Origin: Odobenus rosmarus divergens
Taxonomy: Eukaryota; Chordata; Mammalia; Carnivora; Odobenidae
DNA: 64,000 nucleotides
Assembly (NCBI RefSeq): GCF_000321225.1
Contig: NW_004450302.1
Coordinates: 5,447,099 to 5,511,098, forward strand
Direction of reading: 5' to 3'
The notes below the pieces were generated by a model that did not search any database, was not told the DNA's origin, and saw nothing but the letters and a program-made list of their open reading frames with translations. Positions within the stretch are counted from its first letter, which is position 1. The number at the start of each line of letters is the position of its first letter. The position numbers and the translations under genes were made by a program. Below, in pieces: positions 53,880 to 63,903 of the stretch.

Positions 53880-54175
53880 GTACCTAATAATAATAATAGC
53901 TACCATAAAAAAAAAATAATAATAGCTACCATATATTGAAGGCTTGGCTCTGGCAGGCCCCATGCTGAGTGCTTTACACACATTATCTCATTTTGATGCT
54001 CACACAATACCATGAGATAGATATCTTTACCCTCTCTAACAGGTAAAGAAAGTAAGAATCAGAGACATGCAGGAACTGCCAGAAGTCACTCATCTGAGCG
54101 GAGGAAGCAGGAATTAAACTTACTATATTGAATGTCTTCAAAACCCTTGGAGTTAATCACTGCGCTACGCCGCTC
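53880..54175 (-). mobile_element. MIR SINE with a small internal duplication
   Basis: Antisense landmarks: 'ccatgctgagtgctttacac', 'attatctcattttgatgctc' and 'ccgctcgctg' near the tRNA-derived head. A 19-bp block occurs twice at 53889-53907 and 53915-53933, separated by an A-run. Confidence 0.82.
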
Positions 54176-55598
54176 GCTGCCCCTTAGACCCTGTGCTCAG
54201 GGCTCTCAAGGGCCTTGTAATCGGATGGGTATTGGAAGAGTTACCCACCATCCGGTAAGCTCTGTCATGGAAGAATGTACCAAGCGCCATGGGTACCAGC
54301 TCACATCAGCCTGGAGGACTTAAGGAAAGCTTTGCCTAAGCGCTAATGCCCAGGGCAACATTTCCTGTTTATTCCTGCACCCAGAAAGAGGCTCCATGTC
54401 TTGATAGGAGGGTGGCGTGTGTGTGCAAGGAGGAGAGAATTGATGGCGGCCAATACTGGCGTTACACAACTGTAGTGTTGATCAACACACGGACACTCTT
54501 GAGAGAGGCTTGGGGACTGTATTAACTGTCAGACCCTTTGGCTTCATGAAGATGACCAAGCCTCTCTGGTGGATGGCAGCCCAATTGTTCTCTGTCTACT
54601 TCTAAGTTACCCTGGATCAAGAGCCACAACCCCTGGAAGGGGAGTCTAGCCTCAGTACCACAGAAGAATTCTGCGTGGGCCAAGCAGCCTGCCAAGTCAA
54701 CCATCCTATGGAGAACAACTCTGAGGTAAACTTTGACACCTGTCTTGGGGAGGTGTTTTCTAAGCCAATGTGAATTGACTGTCTCTGGAAGGTGAAAGGG
54801 CACATTGAGGCTTTCAGAAATGGGAAGGTAAAAGTGGGCATTAGTCAAAGTTGTCATCCTTTTATATATCAAAATTAAGATTGTGCTGATGTCATTGTCG
54901 ACCGCATGAGTCAGAACATAATAAACTTTACAACTGCCAGACCAAAGGTAGATGCTCATGCCTGGGATTGATGACAGAAATCACAAGGTGCTTCATTAAT
55001 TTCTCCACTGCCCATTTACGTGTGCATGAAGCTCAAGGGGCGGGAGGAGAGAAGCTGAACCCTTTGGTGGACATGGTCAACAAGACTGTAGTTTCAGAGG
55101 GAACCAGGTTCACTCGGTACCTCTTAAGATCTGGTCCTTGGCCTCTGGTCTTGACTGAGAATGACATCTCTGTATTAATCACCCTGACCCCTCTCTCTGC
55201 TCTGTCCCTGAGGCTTCTCGAGGGAATTAGCTGGTAAACAGGTTTAACTGAAGTTCCTGAAAAGTCAGGGAGTTGAGAACTCTTTATTTGAATGCAATCA
55301 CTCTATCAATTTAAGACACAATTAGTGACTAAATATACAGTCTCATATAGGTGGCCTTTCCCAGTTTGTGGAACTGTTTTTATTAAACTTAGTGAAATCA
55401 TTTGAAGCTAAGATATAAGACTTTCAACACTAGGATGATTGAAAAATGGCAAAAACGTCACTGTATTAAAATTAATCACACACACACAAAGATGAAAATA
55501 TAAATGAGGACAAAGCTTGAAGGGATTAATGTAAACTCTGATGACCTTTCACCAAGTGATTCATGATTTTAAAAATCTCTCTAAGCATTTTTCTCAAC
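54176..55598. other. Unique DNA, 1.4 kb without recognised repeats
   Basis: The minus-strand frame 54522-54959 (145 codons) has no domain and lacks exon-like boundaries that I can see. A CA-repeat of about 12 bases lies near 55480. No gene is called. Confidence 0.45.
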
Positions 55599-55599
55599 A

Positions 55600-55800
55600 G
55601 TCAATCCCTGAATGTCCTCTATAGGTCACACACTGTGGTAGGTGCTAGAGATCCTGAGGTGATCAGGTTAGAAGGCCCCTGCCTTCAGGAGGCTTCTGGT
55701 CCCATGGAGGAAAACAGACCATGCATGTAGCTCTGTGAAGTCTACAGGATGCTCTGATTGTTGAGAGGAGGGGTGTCTCTGAGAAGAGACTTTTCAAGAA
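55600..55800 (-). mobile_element. LINE L2 fragment
   Basis: 'cactgtggtaggtgctagag', 'gcccctgccttcaggaggct' and 'gtctctgagaagagactttt' resemble the antisense L2 3' region. Confidence 0.62.
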
Positions 55801-55882
55801 CGATGTTAGGTTGTTACAGAACCTGGACTGGATCGCCCGACGGAAGAACCAAGCGGCACCTGGAGATCTTGGAGGATAGGGG

Positions 55883-55888
55883 TTTATT
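55883..55888 (-). terminator. AATAAA polyadenylation signal of the LTR
   Basis: The plus strand reads TTTATT, giving AATAAA on the LTR strand, inside 'cgttcaataaacccc'. It lies about 70 bases downstream of the TATA box and about 70 bases from the U5 end, as expected for the R region of a compact LTR. Confidence 0.75.
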
Positions 55889-55956
55889 GAACGCCAGCGG
55901 GCTCAGAGGAGAGTGGTCTCCAAAAGTCTGAGCCCTGAGCACAAACAGAGGGGCCA

Positions 55957-55964
55957 ATTTATAC
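55957..55964 (-). promoter_or_regulatory. TATA box of the LTR promoter
   Basis: The minus strand reads GTATAAAT, inside 'aagtgtataaattggcccc'. A start site would fall about 25-30 bases downstream, near 55925-55932, in 'ctcagggctcagac'. Such LTRs can drive transcripts into flanking DNA, here toward lower coordinates. Confidence 0.65.
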
Positions 55965-56346
55965 ACTTCTACTTCCGCGTACTTGGCACTTTTGGGGCGT
56001 GTGTGAAGCGGGGCAGGGAGAAGGACCCGGACTGGTGCGCGTGGGAAGCAGAGCAGGGAGAAGAACCAGGAAGAGCCCCGGGGCAAGGACTGGGACCCTC
56101 TCGCGGGCTCGGTCGGCCATCTTGGGACACAGATTATCCTTATCAAGGTGAATGGTGGGAATATGGAGTGTGTTGAGGATTTACGGGGGCGAGAGCCAGT
56201 AAACAACTCTTTTAAGAGGTATGAGGGAGAAGACCAGAGGAGAGAGATAAGGGAGTTTTGGAGAGGTATGTTAGGAGGAAGGAGAAGGGTGTTTTGAAGA
56301 TTCAGCGCATTTGAGTGTAAATATGAAGGTGATAGGAGAAGGAGGC

Positions 56347-56350
<4 letters not shown>

Positions 56351-56380
<30 letters not shown>
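56351..56380. repeat. AG dinucleotide repeat
   Basis: Fifteen uninterrupted AG units. It lies in the apparent U3 of the LTR and reads CT-rich on the LTR strand. Confidence 0.95.
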
Positions 56381-56381
<1 letters not shown>

Positions 56382-56466
56382 ATGCTCCAGTGAGTGAAAG
56401 AGATTAATTGTAGGTCCCAAGAGAGTGAGAATAGTTGACGGGTCGGAGAGGATGGCATCCAGCGCA

Positions 56467-57068
56467 CAGGTGGAGAGATTTGTTAATTGGGACGTTGTGG
56501 TTACAGTCCACCCTTGGTCCCTCAATCTCTTTCCTGCTCCATCAGCTGTAAGGGGTTGGGGCTCTTCTTGCCATTGCTACTTCTATGGTACTTTACAATC
56601 CCTTTTGTCATTTCCAGTTACCTTGTTAACAGTTTTTTATAGTAAATTCTCTTTTGTACGAGCAACCAGTGTGTTTATGTCTCCTGACTGGACTGTGCCT
56701 GATACACTAGCAGTCTCCTCTGGGGGAGCTTCAGGGTTGGTTCTGGCTGGAACTGGGGATTCAGAGGCTGGGGCAGACTGCCCTTCAAACTTTCCACTCC
56801 AGCGTCATCTTGCCCCTTGCCGTGGACATCCCTGGTCCAGGGTGCCAACTGAGACGCTCAGGTTCTGTGAACTTCTCCCTTCCCCTCCACTGGGCACAAG
56901 GGATTTTCTGGGTCTCCTCCATGTCAGGCGTGATTGGCAAGTAACCAGGGGACATTTTTTACCATTTCTTGTATGGAACACGTGCACATGTGCTGCCATC
57001 TCTTTGCTGTCCTGTCCATGTCTTGTGCTGGGTGTGGCATCGGTGAGACTCTGTTTCTAATGTCGGTC
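56467..57068. other. Unique DNA, possible LTR-type tail
   Basis: 'agtaaattctcttttgtacg' near 56642 and 'cctgatacacta' near 56698 weakly resemble the end of an older MaLR-like LTR. The rest is unassigned. The plus frame 56425-57060 (211 codons) spans the LTR edge and shows no domain. Confidence 0.4.
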
Positions 57069-57085
57069 AAGAAAGAGCACTTTAG

Positions 57086-57242
57086 GGGCACTGGTGGTTC
57101 AGTTGGTTAAGCATCTGCCTTTGGCTCAGGTCATGATCCCAGGGTCCTGAGCAGGGAGTCTTCTGCTCCCTCTCCCTCTGCCACTCTCTTGTGCTCTCTC
57201 TCTCTCTCAAATAAATAAATAAAAATCTTAAAAAAAAAAAAA
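57086..57242 (+). mobile_element. CAN-SINE
   Basis: The head is 'gggcactggtggttcagttg', then 'cagggtcctgagcagggagt' (short deletion in the body), and AAATAAATAAATAAAAATCT into the A-tail. AAGAAAGAGCACTTTAG (57069-57085) and AAGAAAGAGCACCTTAG (57243-57259) are target-site copies with one mismatch. Confidence 0.96.
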
Positions 57243-57259
57243 AAGAAAGAGCACCTTAG

Positions 57260-58421
57260 TCCACCCATTTACAGATACACTCAACCTCCTGGGCATTCTC
57301 TCATATTTTTCTGCCCTTTTCCCTGCTTCCCTCTCATTAACTGAAGGATCTCAGCCACTGTACTCTCTCTAACTTGTTTCATCTTCTGTCAACCCTTGTC
57401 TCTTATTTCTAGGCCTCCCTATCTTGCCTTTGGGCAGAATGAAGAAAAATCAATTCTCCCAATTCACACATGCTCTCCACCGATTTGTCTCACGTGGTTC
57501 CCTGTCTACTGTGTCTAGCACCTTGGGACCTTCCCCCACCCACCCCCACTTTTAAAAAAGATTCTTTGTTGGGGTTTTCTAGAAACATGACATGTGATGT
57601 CTTAGTTTACCAGTTGGCCACAGATGAATATGCCAGGTAGCACTCTGCTTTTATTATACGATGCTTACAACGGGGGTGAGTAAGACAGGAAGTAGAAAGG
57701 ACAGCATAAGCTCCAATAGACAGAAGATCCGTCAGATGGCCTGGCCTTTGGGTTCTGCCAGCCTGTTTCTGTGGATTTCTCCTCAGTGTGGCAGAGCCCC
57801 CAGTGAGACTGCAGAGTCAGGTCCCCTAAGCGCCTTAGCCAAAGCTCAGCCCTTCCATTCCATCCAACAAAGTCCTCAGCTCAGCCTCTTTTCCACAGCA
57901 CTTTTGCCCCAAATGCTAATTGCATTTAACTAATCCGCAAAAGAAGCATCCACACAGAATTCCATTTTAATTAGCATACCACACTCTCTGTGCAAATTTG
58001 CTCTCAGAGGAGACCCATTGTAACCATGTGGAGATAGTAATGACAGGGCCCCTTGATGTTTTCCCATAGGTTTTAGCTGCAAAAGCATTTGGGCAGCACG
58101 CCATGAGTATCCTGCCCAACTGTATTACTGGGGAACACCTCATTGGTTAGAAGTTGGTCCTCCTGCAACTTCCTAAGTTTCTTGACACTTAGTCTTGAAC
58201 CCCAGATGGGCCTCTTCTTAGGAGGATGCCATGAAAGGTAGCAGTGTCTAGGATGAAAAGAAGAATCAGGCTATAGTCTATTTTCTTTTCTCGGCCATGA
58301 AATTTCAATGGTGAAAAGAGACTTTAAAATTTTTATCCAGCGGGTTCATTTTATGGTTGGGAAAACTATGGTCCACATTCTTTTAGCTTGAACTGGGACT
58401 AGAATCTCCCCTGAGGGCCTC
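57260..58421. other. Unique DNA with a conserved-noncoding candidate
   Basis: No repeat or exon is recognised. At about 57910-58030 the sequence has homeodomain- and POU-like motifs ('attttaattagcataccaca', 'tgtgcaaatttgctc') in balanced-composition DNA. This is suggestive only. Confidence 0.45.
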
Positions 58422-58755
58422 CCCAATGGTTCTTAACGCTGGATACACGTTAGAATCCCCTGGGAATGTGAAAAAAAAAAAAAAAGTACCAGTGTCCCAC
58501 TAAATCAGTTTTTGGTGGGGACACGGCATTACTGTTTTTTTTTTCTTTTTTTTTAGAGGGGGTGCAGAGGGAGAGGGAGAGAGAGAATCTTAAGCAGACT
58601 GCATGCCTAGCTCGGAGCCTGAGGTAGGGCTTGATCTCACGACCCTGAGATCATGACCTGAGCCAAAACCAAGAGTTGGAAGCTTAATCAACTGAGCCAC
58701 CCGGGCACCCCCACCACAGCATTGCTGTTTTTCAAAGCTCCATATTATGGGCTGA
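58422..58755 (+). mobile_element. MER5-type hAT element split by SINE
   Basis: The left part has 'caatggttcttaacgctgga' and 'gttagaatcccctgggaatg'. The right part after the SINE has 'attgctgtttttcaaagctc'. An A15 run lies inside the left part. The halves rejoin when the SINE is removed. Confidence 0.7.
58540..58714 (-). mobile_element. CAN-SINE nested in MER5-type element
   Basis: The antisense copy has 'gcagactgcatgcctagctc', 'cacgaccctgagatcatgac' and 'actgagccacccgggcaccc'. CACGGCATTACTGTTTTT (58522-58539) and CACAGCATTGCTGTTTTT (58715-58732) are 18-bp target-site copies with two mismatches, indicating an older insertion. Confidence 0.95.
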
Positions 58756-59281
58756 ATTTTGTCTCCTCCAAATTGAATAAATGGATTGGATCGATTTGTC
58801 CATGGACCATCAGACCTGAGAGGGACATAGTATCAGAGATTGGCAAACAGTGAAAACTTAAAACAAGTAGCTGACCAGTCGCCTGAACAAATGAAGGAAC
58901 TTACAGATCAATTGGTTCAATCTATTCATTCTATAGATGAGGAAACTAAGATATATCACATTCTTCAGAGGAGTAGCTGTGGCTCATCTTTCCATCTGAG
59001 TGAATAAAGGGATGCCATTAACACCCAAAGTGAATATAAAATGCAAATACTACAGGGCGTAACAGCTATTAACACACGAGGCCCTTTCCCCGGGGAGCTG
59101 TTTGAACGCACACGCTTGCGGGAGAATGCCCCTAGCAGCCAGCTTTGGAGAGTGGAAAGATGACTGAACTCAGGGACAGAAGTTGTGGTTTCTGCTCATT
59201 GCTCTCTGACCTTGGGTTCTCTTTCACTTTTATCTCGCCTTTTCCTTAAAACAAACAAACAACAACAACAAAAACAATGAA
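58756..59281. other. Mostly unique DNA, conserved-noncoding candidate
   Basis: A weak MIR-like phrase occurs near 58940 ('tagatgaggaaactaagata'). The part at about 59010-59140 is repeat-free with TATTAA- and GCAAAT-like motifs and a CG-containing core. No gene is seen. Confidence 0.4.
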
Positions 59282-59473
59282 GGGACGCCTGAGTGGCTCA
59301 GTTGGTTAAGCATCTGCCTTTGGCTCCTGATCCCAGCTTCATGATCCCTGCGTCCTGGGATCGAGTCCCACATCGGGCTCCTTGCTCAGTGGGGAGGCTG
59401 CTTCTCCCTCTGCTTCTGCTGCTTCCCCTGCTTGTGCTCTCTCTCTCTTTGACAAATAAGTAAATAAAATCTT
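59282..59473 (+). mobile_element. CAN-SINE
   Basis: The head is 'gggacgcctgagtggctcag', a B-box-like 'gggatcgagtccc' follows, then 'ttgctcagtggggaggctgc' and an A-rich tail ending in AAAC units. AAAC-type repeats lie on both sides, so the target-site duplication cannot be fixed. Confidence 0.94.
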
Positions 59474-59794
59474 AAAAACAAACAAACAAACCAGTTCTCC
59501 CTACAAAGCCAACCACAACAAAACAACAGAAAAGTGGAGAAGATAATTTAACAAATACCCAGAGTCTGATAGCCCGGAATTAAAAATGACGTTATCCTAT
59601 TTGCTTGGCATGGAATGTAGGAAACACTGCAGAGAAAGGTGAGCTTTCCTTCACTGCCACGCACAGACCCACTTTTTCTCTCCCAACAGGCAATTCCTGA
59701 ATTTTTTTTAAAAGTTGAACTTGATATTCTTCCAGTCCTTTTTTCTCTTCTCCTGTTTTTGAGCGCAGCTTTGTGTTTTGTCCTTTTGCTTTTT
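59474..59794. other. Unique DNA, no gene seen
   Basis: No repeat or exon is recognised after the AAAC-rich SINE tail. Confidence 0.4.
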
Positions 59795-60185
59795 CATGTT
59801 AACAGTGCTTTATGGAGGTATAATTTACATGCAGTAAAAGACAAAAACTTAAGTGTGCTTAAGAAGCAACCCCGAGATCAAGCGAGAACATTTCTCTTAC
59901 CCTCGTAAAGTCTCCTTCCAGGCAGTACCATTTCCTCCAGGAGTTAACCTGATTCTTATCCCTGTGAGTGTTGTTTGTGCTTGAACTTGATCTAGACGCA
60001 CTCTTATCATGTTTTCTTGTATCTGGCTTCTGTTGTTCAACATAGTGGTTTTGAGATTCACCCATATGGATACCTGTTTCAGTAATTTACTATTTTGTGT
60101 TACTGAATGCTATTGCATTGTATGAATGTAGGACAGTTAATTTGTTTATCCCATAACTATGTACTTTTATATATTTAAGGTATTT
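59795..60185 (-). mobile_element. Old L1 (L1M-type) fragment
   Basis: Antisense landmarks: 'atggaggtataatttacatg', 'gttttgagattcacccatat' and 'gctattgcattgtatgaatg', in the order seen in ancient L1 3' regions. Confidence 0.75.
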
Positions 60186-60351
60186 TATCTAACATTTCTG
60201 TTTTTATAGCAGAAGGGGGATGTCTGTGTGTGTGTTCTCGCCTCTGACTTTCTTAACACTTTACAAGCATTAGTTTCTTTGTCAAATGATTGTATTGCAC
60301 GAATGGGCCCCATGAAAGGACCATTCCCAGAACTGGCTCTGAAACAACCTG
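60186..60351. other. Unique DNA, no gene seen
   Basis: A short TG-rich patch lies at about 60220. Nothing else is recognised. Confidence 0.4.
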
Positions 60352-60480
60352 AAGCAATGATTTCCAACCTCCGGAGTTGTGTGGGGAGCTTAAAGAATCC
60401 CAGTGCCAGACCTCTTGAAGATTCAGAGTTAGTACGTCTGGGAGGCGCTCTGGCATTTTTTCATGTGGTTAAAAATGGCT
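60352..60480 (+). mobile_element. MER5-type hAT fragment
   Basis: 'gatttccaacctccggagtt' followed by 'ggggagcttaaagaatccca' and 'gtgccagacctcttgaagat' matches the MER5A body, diverged. Confidence 0.6.
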
Positions 60481-60523
60481 GCCTGCCATTCTCCAATGAT
60501 CTTAAGAGCTAGCCTGAAATTTT

Positions 60524-60674
60524 ATTTCATTTAAAGATTTTACTTATTCATTTGACAGAGACAGAGAGAGAGAGAGAGGGAATGAGCAAGGGCAGTGGGG
60601 CTCAATCCCAGGAGCCCGGGATCATGACCTGAGCCGAAGGCAGACGCTTAACTGACTGAACCACCCAGGCGCCC
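60524..60674 (-). mobile_element. CAN-SINE
   Basis: The antisense copy has 'taaagattttacttattcat', an AG-run, 'gtggggctcaatcccaggag' and 'actgaaccacccaggcgccc', with part of the body deleted. CTAGCCTGAAATTTT (60509-60523) and CTAGCTTGAATTTTT (60675-60689) are diverged target-site copies. Confidence 0.94.
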
Positions 60675-60689
60675 CTAGCTTGAATTTTT

Positions 60690-60844
60690 AAAAGAAGCCC
60701 TCAAGTCAAGGTTCTCCCTTACTTTACTATGAAAAGCCCCAGTAATATGAAGCCTACAGCAAGCAAACACATAACAACGTGACAGGTATGGAAAATCAGT
60801 AGGAGGAGAAAGGGTGGGTGTTTTGAAATCAAACCAAACCCTTT
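60690..60844. other. Unique DNA, no gene seen
   Basis: No feature is recognised. Confidence 0.4.
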
Positions 60845-60990
60845 ATGGTGTGTTGGGAAAGTCCCTGGCCTGGAGTCAGGAGATCTGTGTTCTAGCTCCA
60901 GCTGTGTAGACCACGGGCAAGTTGCTTAAATTCTCTGGGTCTCGGGGTTCCCCCACTGTAACTAGAAGATGCAGGGGCTGGACAGTTCCT
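60845..60990 (+). mobile_element. MIR-type SINE
   Basis: 'tggcctggagtcaggagatc', 'acgggcaagttgcttaaatt' and 'tcggggttcccccactgtaa' follow MIR/MIR3 sense order. Confidence 0.78.
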
Positions 60991-61391
60991 GAGATTCTCT
61001 CCAGCTCCGGTCCTCAGTGCTTCTCAGGTTCAAGAGGAGGCTGGAGTGAAAGGATTTGGTGCTCCACTCTTCTCTCACGGTGTGTGTCACCCTGGCAGGG
61101 CATGCCTCCTTTCTGCTGGATTAATTTTATTTGTGAAAGGTCTATGAAGCATGGCAAAGCCTTTGATTCACATGAATTCGTTGCAAGAAAAAGTATGTAG
61201 TTTGCAGCTGTAGGAAATATAAGGACACTGCTAAGCCAGGGAAAGAGGGATTTGCACTCTACTGCAATGTTGGTTGATGTCTCCATCTGTGCAAGGGATT
61301 AGCTAATGATTTGCTTCCAGGAGTCAGAATTTGCCCATCCCCTATGCAATAGTGGTAACTCGGCAGAGAAATGTGCGCCACATCCTAGAAT
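60991..61391. other. Unique DNA, no gene seen
   Basis: Open frames of about 90 codons occur on both strands and overlap. No domain is seen. Confidence 0.4.
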
Positions 61392-61470
61392 TAGAGTCTG
61401 CAGAAACCACCAGAGTGGTTGGCACGTAGTAGGTGCTCAGTAAATATTTGATGAATAAAAGATCCATTTG
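61392..61470 (+). mobile_element. L2 3' terminus
   Basis: 'gttggcacgtagtaggtgct' followed by 'cagtaaatatttgatgaata' is the end of L2. Confidence 0.75.
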
Positions 61471-61867
61471 GAGTTTCTTTAAGGATTCTCCTCTCTCAGC
61501 CTGGGTGGAGAAAGTAGCTCTTTCTCTGTTGTCACCAATGCAGTTTATATTTGAGTAATAGCTTTCCCTGCTTACTGTGCTTTTCACTCACAGAGGGTGG
61601 TTTGAAGGAATAGGTATGTTTGGGGGTGGGTCAGGGCGGGTGCAGAGATTTGGGGGGACAGGGTTCATCCAGATTACCATCAATCTGAGAAAGGAAGCGG
61701 CTATCATGAGAATCTCTTGAAAAGCAGCCTCCTCCCCAAAGATACCTAGATCAAGCCCCATCCCATTGAAAATGTCTTTTTTACTTTTTTCTTCCCTTTT
61801 TTTTTTCCAGTTAACATGCACAAACTAAGAAACTGTGGCATAATGCAGGTATCACCAACACTAGGTA
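61471..61867. other. Unique DNA, no gene seen
   Basis: T-runs occur near 61797-61808. No repeat or exon is recognised. Confidence 0.4.
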
Positions 61868-62028
61868 TTTTTTTTAAATAAAGATTTGCTTATTTAATTT
61901 AGAGAGAGAGAGAGCCTGAGTAGGAGTGGGAGCGGGAGAGAGAGTCTCAAGCAGACACCGTGCTGAGATTGTGACTTGAGCTGAAACCAAGAGTCAGACG
62001 CTTACCTGACTATGCCACCCAGATGCCC
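61868..62028 (-). mobile_element. CAN-SINE, diverged
   Basis: The antisense copy has 'aaataaagatttgcttattt', 'tctcaagcagacaccgtgct' and 'actatgccacccagatgccc'. Its substitutions suggest it is older than most SINEs here. Confidence 0.88.
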
Positions 62029-62029
62029 C

Positions 62030-62145
62030 ATCTTAACTGTTTTTAAGGGTACAGTTCAATTAAATATATTGACATTATTATGCAACAGAGCTCCAGAACA
62101 TTTTCATCATGTAAAAAGGATATTCTATATATCCCTTCTACTTCA
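62030..62145 (-). mobile_element. Old L1 (L1M-type) fragment
   Basis: 'gtttttaagggtacagttca' then 'ttattatgcaacagagctcc' and 'agaacattttcatcatgtaa' match the antisense end of ancient L1s. Confidence 0.72.
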
Positions 62146-62756
62146 CAGGAAAATGCATGAAAAATATGTTCTGAAGGGGATGAATTAAGCGTGCAAGCTA
62201 GGTGGGTCTGGTTACCCAAGTGGTGACAAGGAGGAAATTAACTAAATTAATATTTATTGAGCACCTGCTAATATTCACTGAGCCCCTCCACACAGCATAT
62301 CCAGGTACTTGCAGTTCTGAGATCCCACACTTCTCATTTTTGTTGAATTTGTTGATAGGAGGATGCTACAAGGGGCTATAATTTCTTTTTTCATGTTTTT
62401 TGGCTAAAGCCTGACTCCCTGTGTGAATCTGGGGCCCTTGTCAGTTTCTTTTTTCTAGGGCTCTGACCACCAGTGTTGTACACCAGCCCTGCTCAGCAGA
62501 CCCCCTGAGAAAGGAGCCTGGGGTGGGGGCGGGGGCGGTGTTTGGGGGGCAGGGCTCATTGTCTCAGTATCTGTGCTGATACAGGCAGAATCACTGCATT
62601 CAAGTCCCGGTTGTACTGCTTCTAACTTAGGTATTCCTTGCTCCATTTCCAGAAAGAATTCGGATATGGCATGAGAAACAAATACTGATCAGCAGTTTTA
62701 ATAATGGATAAGGATATTTGGACGAAGGGGAGAAAAGGCAGGACAGTAAGATAAAG
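62146..62756. other. Unique DNA with a G-rich motif
   Basis: No gene or repeat family is recognised apart from the G-run at 62519-62553. Confidence 0.45.
62519..62553 (+). other. G-quadruplex-type G-run
   Basis: Runs of 4 or more, 5, 5 and 6 G bases are separated by short spacers (T, C and an eight-base stretch), then a further GGG. This fits the relaxed quadruplex pattern. Confidence 0.7.
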
Positions 62757-63078
62757 CAGAGTGCGGATACTGGCCATACATCCTGTGTATAGCTTTCTGG
62801 CTCTGGGGAGTTCATTTACATCCTTCAGCTCTCTTTTAAAAAGTGGCAGAGAGGGGGACGCCTGGGTGGCTCAATCGGTTAATAGTCCGACTCTAGATTT
62901 CAGCTCAGGTCACGATCTCAGAGTCGTGAGATCGAGCCCTGCATGGGGCTCTATCCATGCTGGGCGTGGAGCCTGCTTAAGGTGCTCTTTCTCTCTCTCC
63001 CTCTATCCCTCCCACCCCTAAAAATGGGAACCAAAACTTACCTCAAAAGGTCATGAGAATTATACTAGAAAGCAATAG
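62757..63078 (+). mobile_element. MIR split by SINE
   Basis: The left part has 'tagctttctggctctgggga' and 'catccttcagctctctttta'. The right part has 'cttacctcaaaaggtcatga' and 'gaattatactagaaagcaat'. Together they read as one sense MIR. Confidence 0.65.
62858..63023 (+). mobile_element. CAN-SINE
   Basis: The head is 'ggacgcctgggtggctcaat', then 'gatttcagctcaggtcacga', 'gtgagatcgagccctgcatg' and 'ggagcctgcttaaggtgctc', with a very short A-tail. It lies between two MIR halves. Confidence 0.94.
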
Positions 63079-63517
63079 ATTAATGAATTATTGTTATTAT
63101 AACAGATTCCCACCTCCCCTCCAAATCAGCCCAGTCAGCTTCCATTACAAATGAGTTAGATCAAAAAGATTTTTAGGGTAAATTTGGTGCAGTGGGCTCT
63201 TCCTTAGCCTTTTCGAGTTGGGACTTTCTTTCCATTCGGCTATTTAGAGAATGATCAGCAGAACAGAATTTACACTCTTTAGATGGATTGTACAAAAAAA
63301 CTGGGAGCAAGTTCTGAATATCCAGGTCTCCACTTTTGCAATATTTCCTGATTTTTTTTATGGATGCTCTCAACACAGCTCTGTAAGGAAAAAACTCGAG
63401 TTTCTGTGGAAAAGTGGGTATTGTTTGGAGCATACCCTTTCAGATTATTGTATTCTGATTCTGCGAGGACTTAGGCCCATTATGCGTCGTCTTTTGTCCC
63501 CTCTCGGCCACCCAATT
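63079..63517. other. Unique DNA, no gene seen
   Basis: Opposite-strand open frames of about 90 codons overlap and lack domains. Confidence 0.4.
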
Positions 63518-63903
63518 TACCCGTTCAAGTTCTAACTCCCAGTACCTCGGAACGTGACCTTGTTTCGAAATAAGGTCATTGTAGATGTAGTTAAACTTAA
63601 GATGAAGTCCTACTGGAGCAGGGTGGGCCCTATCTAATATGACGGCTGTCCTTGAAGAAAGGGGAGATTCAGACATAGACGTGCGTGGGGAGAGCACTGC
63701 ATGAACACGAAGGCAAGTAGACAGGGATGATGCATCTATAGGCCAAAGAATGCTAAAGATTGCCCCCAATCCACCAGAAGCCAGGAGAGAGGCTCAGAAC
63801 AGATTCTCCCTCACAGTCCCCAGAAGGAACTGGCCCTGCCGACACCTTGATCTTGGACTTTCAGCCTCCAGAACCTTGACACAGTGCATTTCTATTTCTT
63901 TTG
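63518..63903 (+). mobile_element. MaLR LTR, MLT1-type, cut by L1
   Basis: Sense landmarks: 'ggaacgtgaccttgtttcga', 'gatgtagttaaacttaagat', 'ggagcagggtgggccctatc', 'gccgacaccttgatcttgga' and 'tcagcctccagaaccttgac'. It stops at a T-run where an L1 begins, so the remaining LTR end should lie beyond the window. Confidence 0.85.

Larger units (their letters stand above)
55812..56466 (-). mobile_element. Solo ERV-type LTR (class I-like), well preserved
   Basis: Read on the minus strand, it has a CT-rich U3, a TATA box, then about 70 bases to an AATAAA signal, a short U5 with 'ccaggtgccgcttggttctt', and the end CTGTAACA. This layout (U3-R-U5 with AATAAA in R) is typical of gammaretrovirus-like ERV LTRs. 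No primer-binding site adjoins the U5 end, and no gag, pol or env homology is visible beside it, so it is probably solo. The far U3 boundary is uncertain. A 217-codon minus frame spans it but resembles no retroviral protein. Confidence 0.7.

Noticed and set aside
54522..54959. A 145-codon minus-strand open frame
   Set aside because: No recognisable family, and no promoter, splice or polyadenylation context that I can defend. It could be revisited if conservation were found.
55814..56467. A 217-codon minus-strand open frame as a viral protein
   Set aside because: It lies over the U3-R-U5 of the LTR, including the (CT)n run, TATA box and polyadenylation signal, and resembles no gag, pol or env segment.
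55812..57060. A full provirus around the LTR
   Set aside because: No primer-binding site follows the U5 end, no polypurine tract or viral genes are visible upstream of U3, and no second LTR is found in the window.
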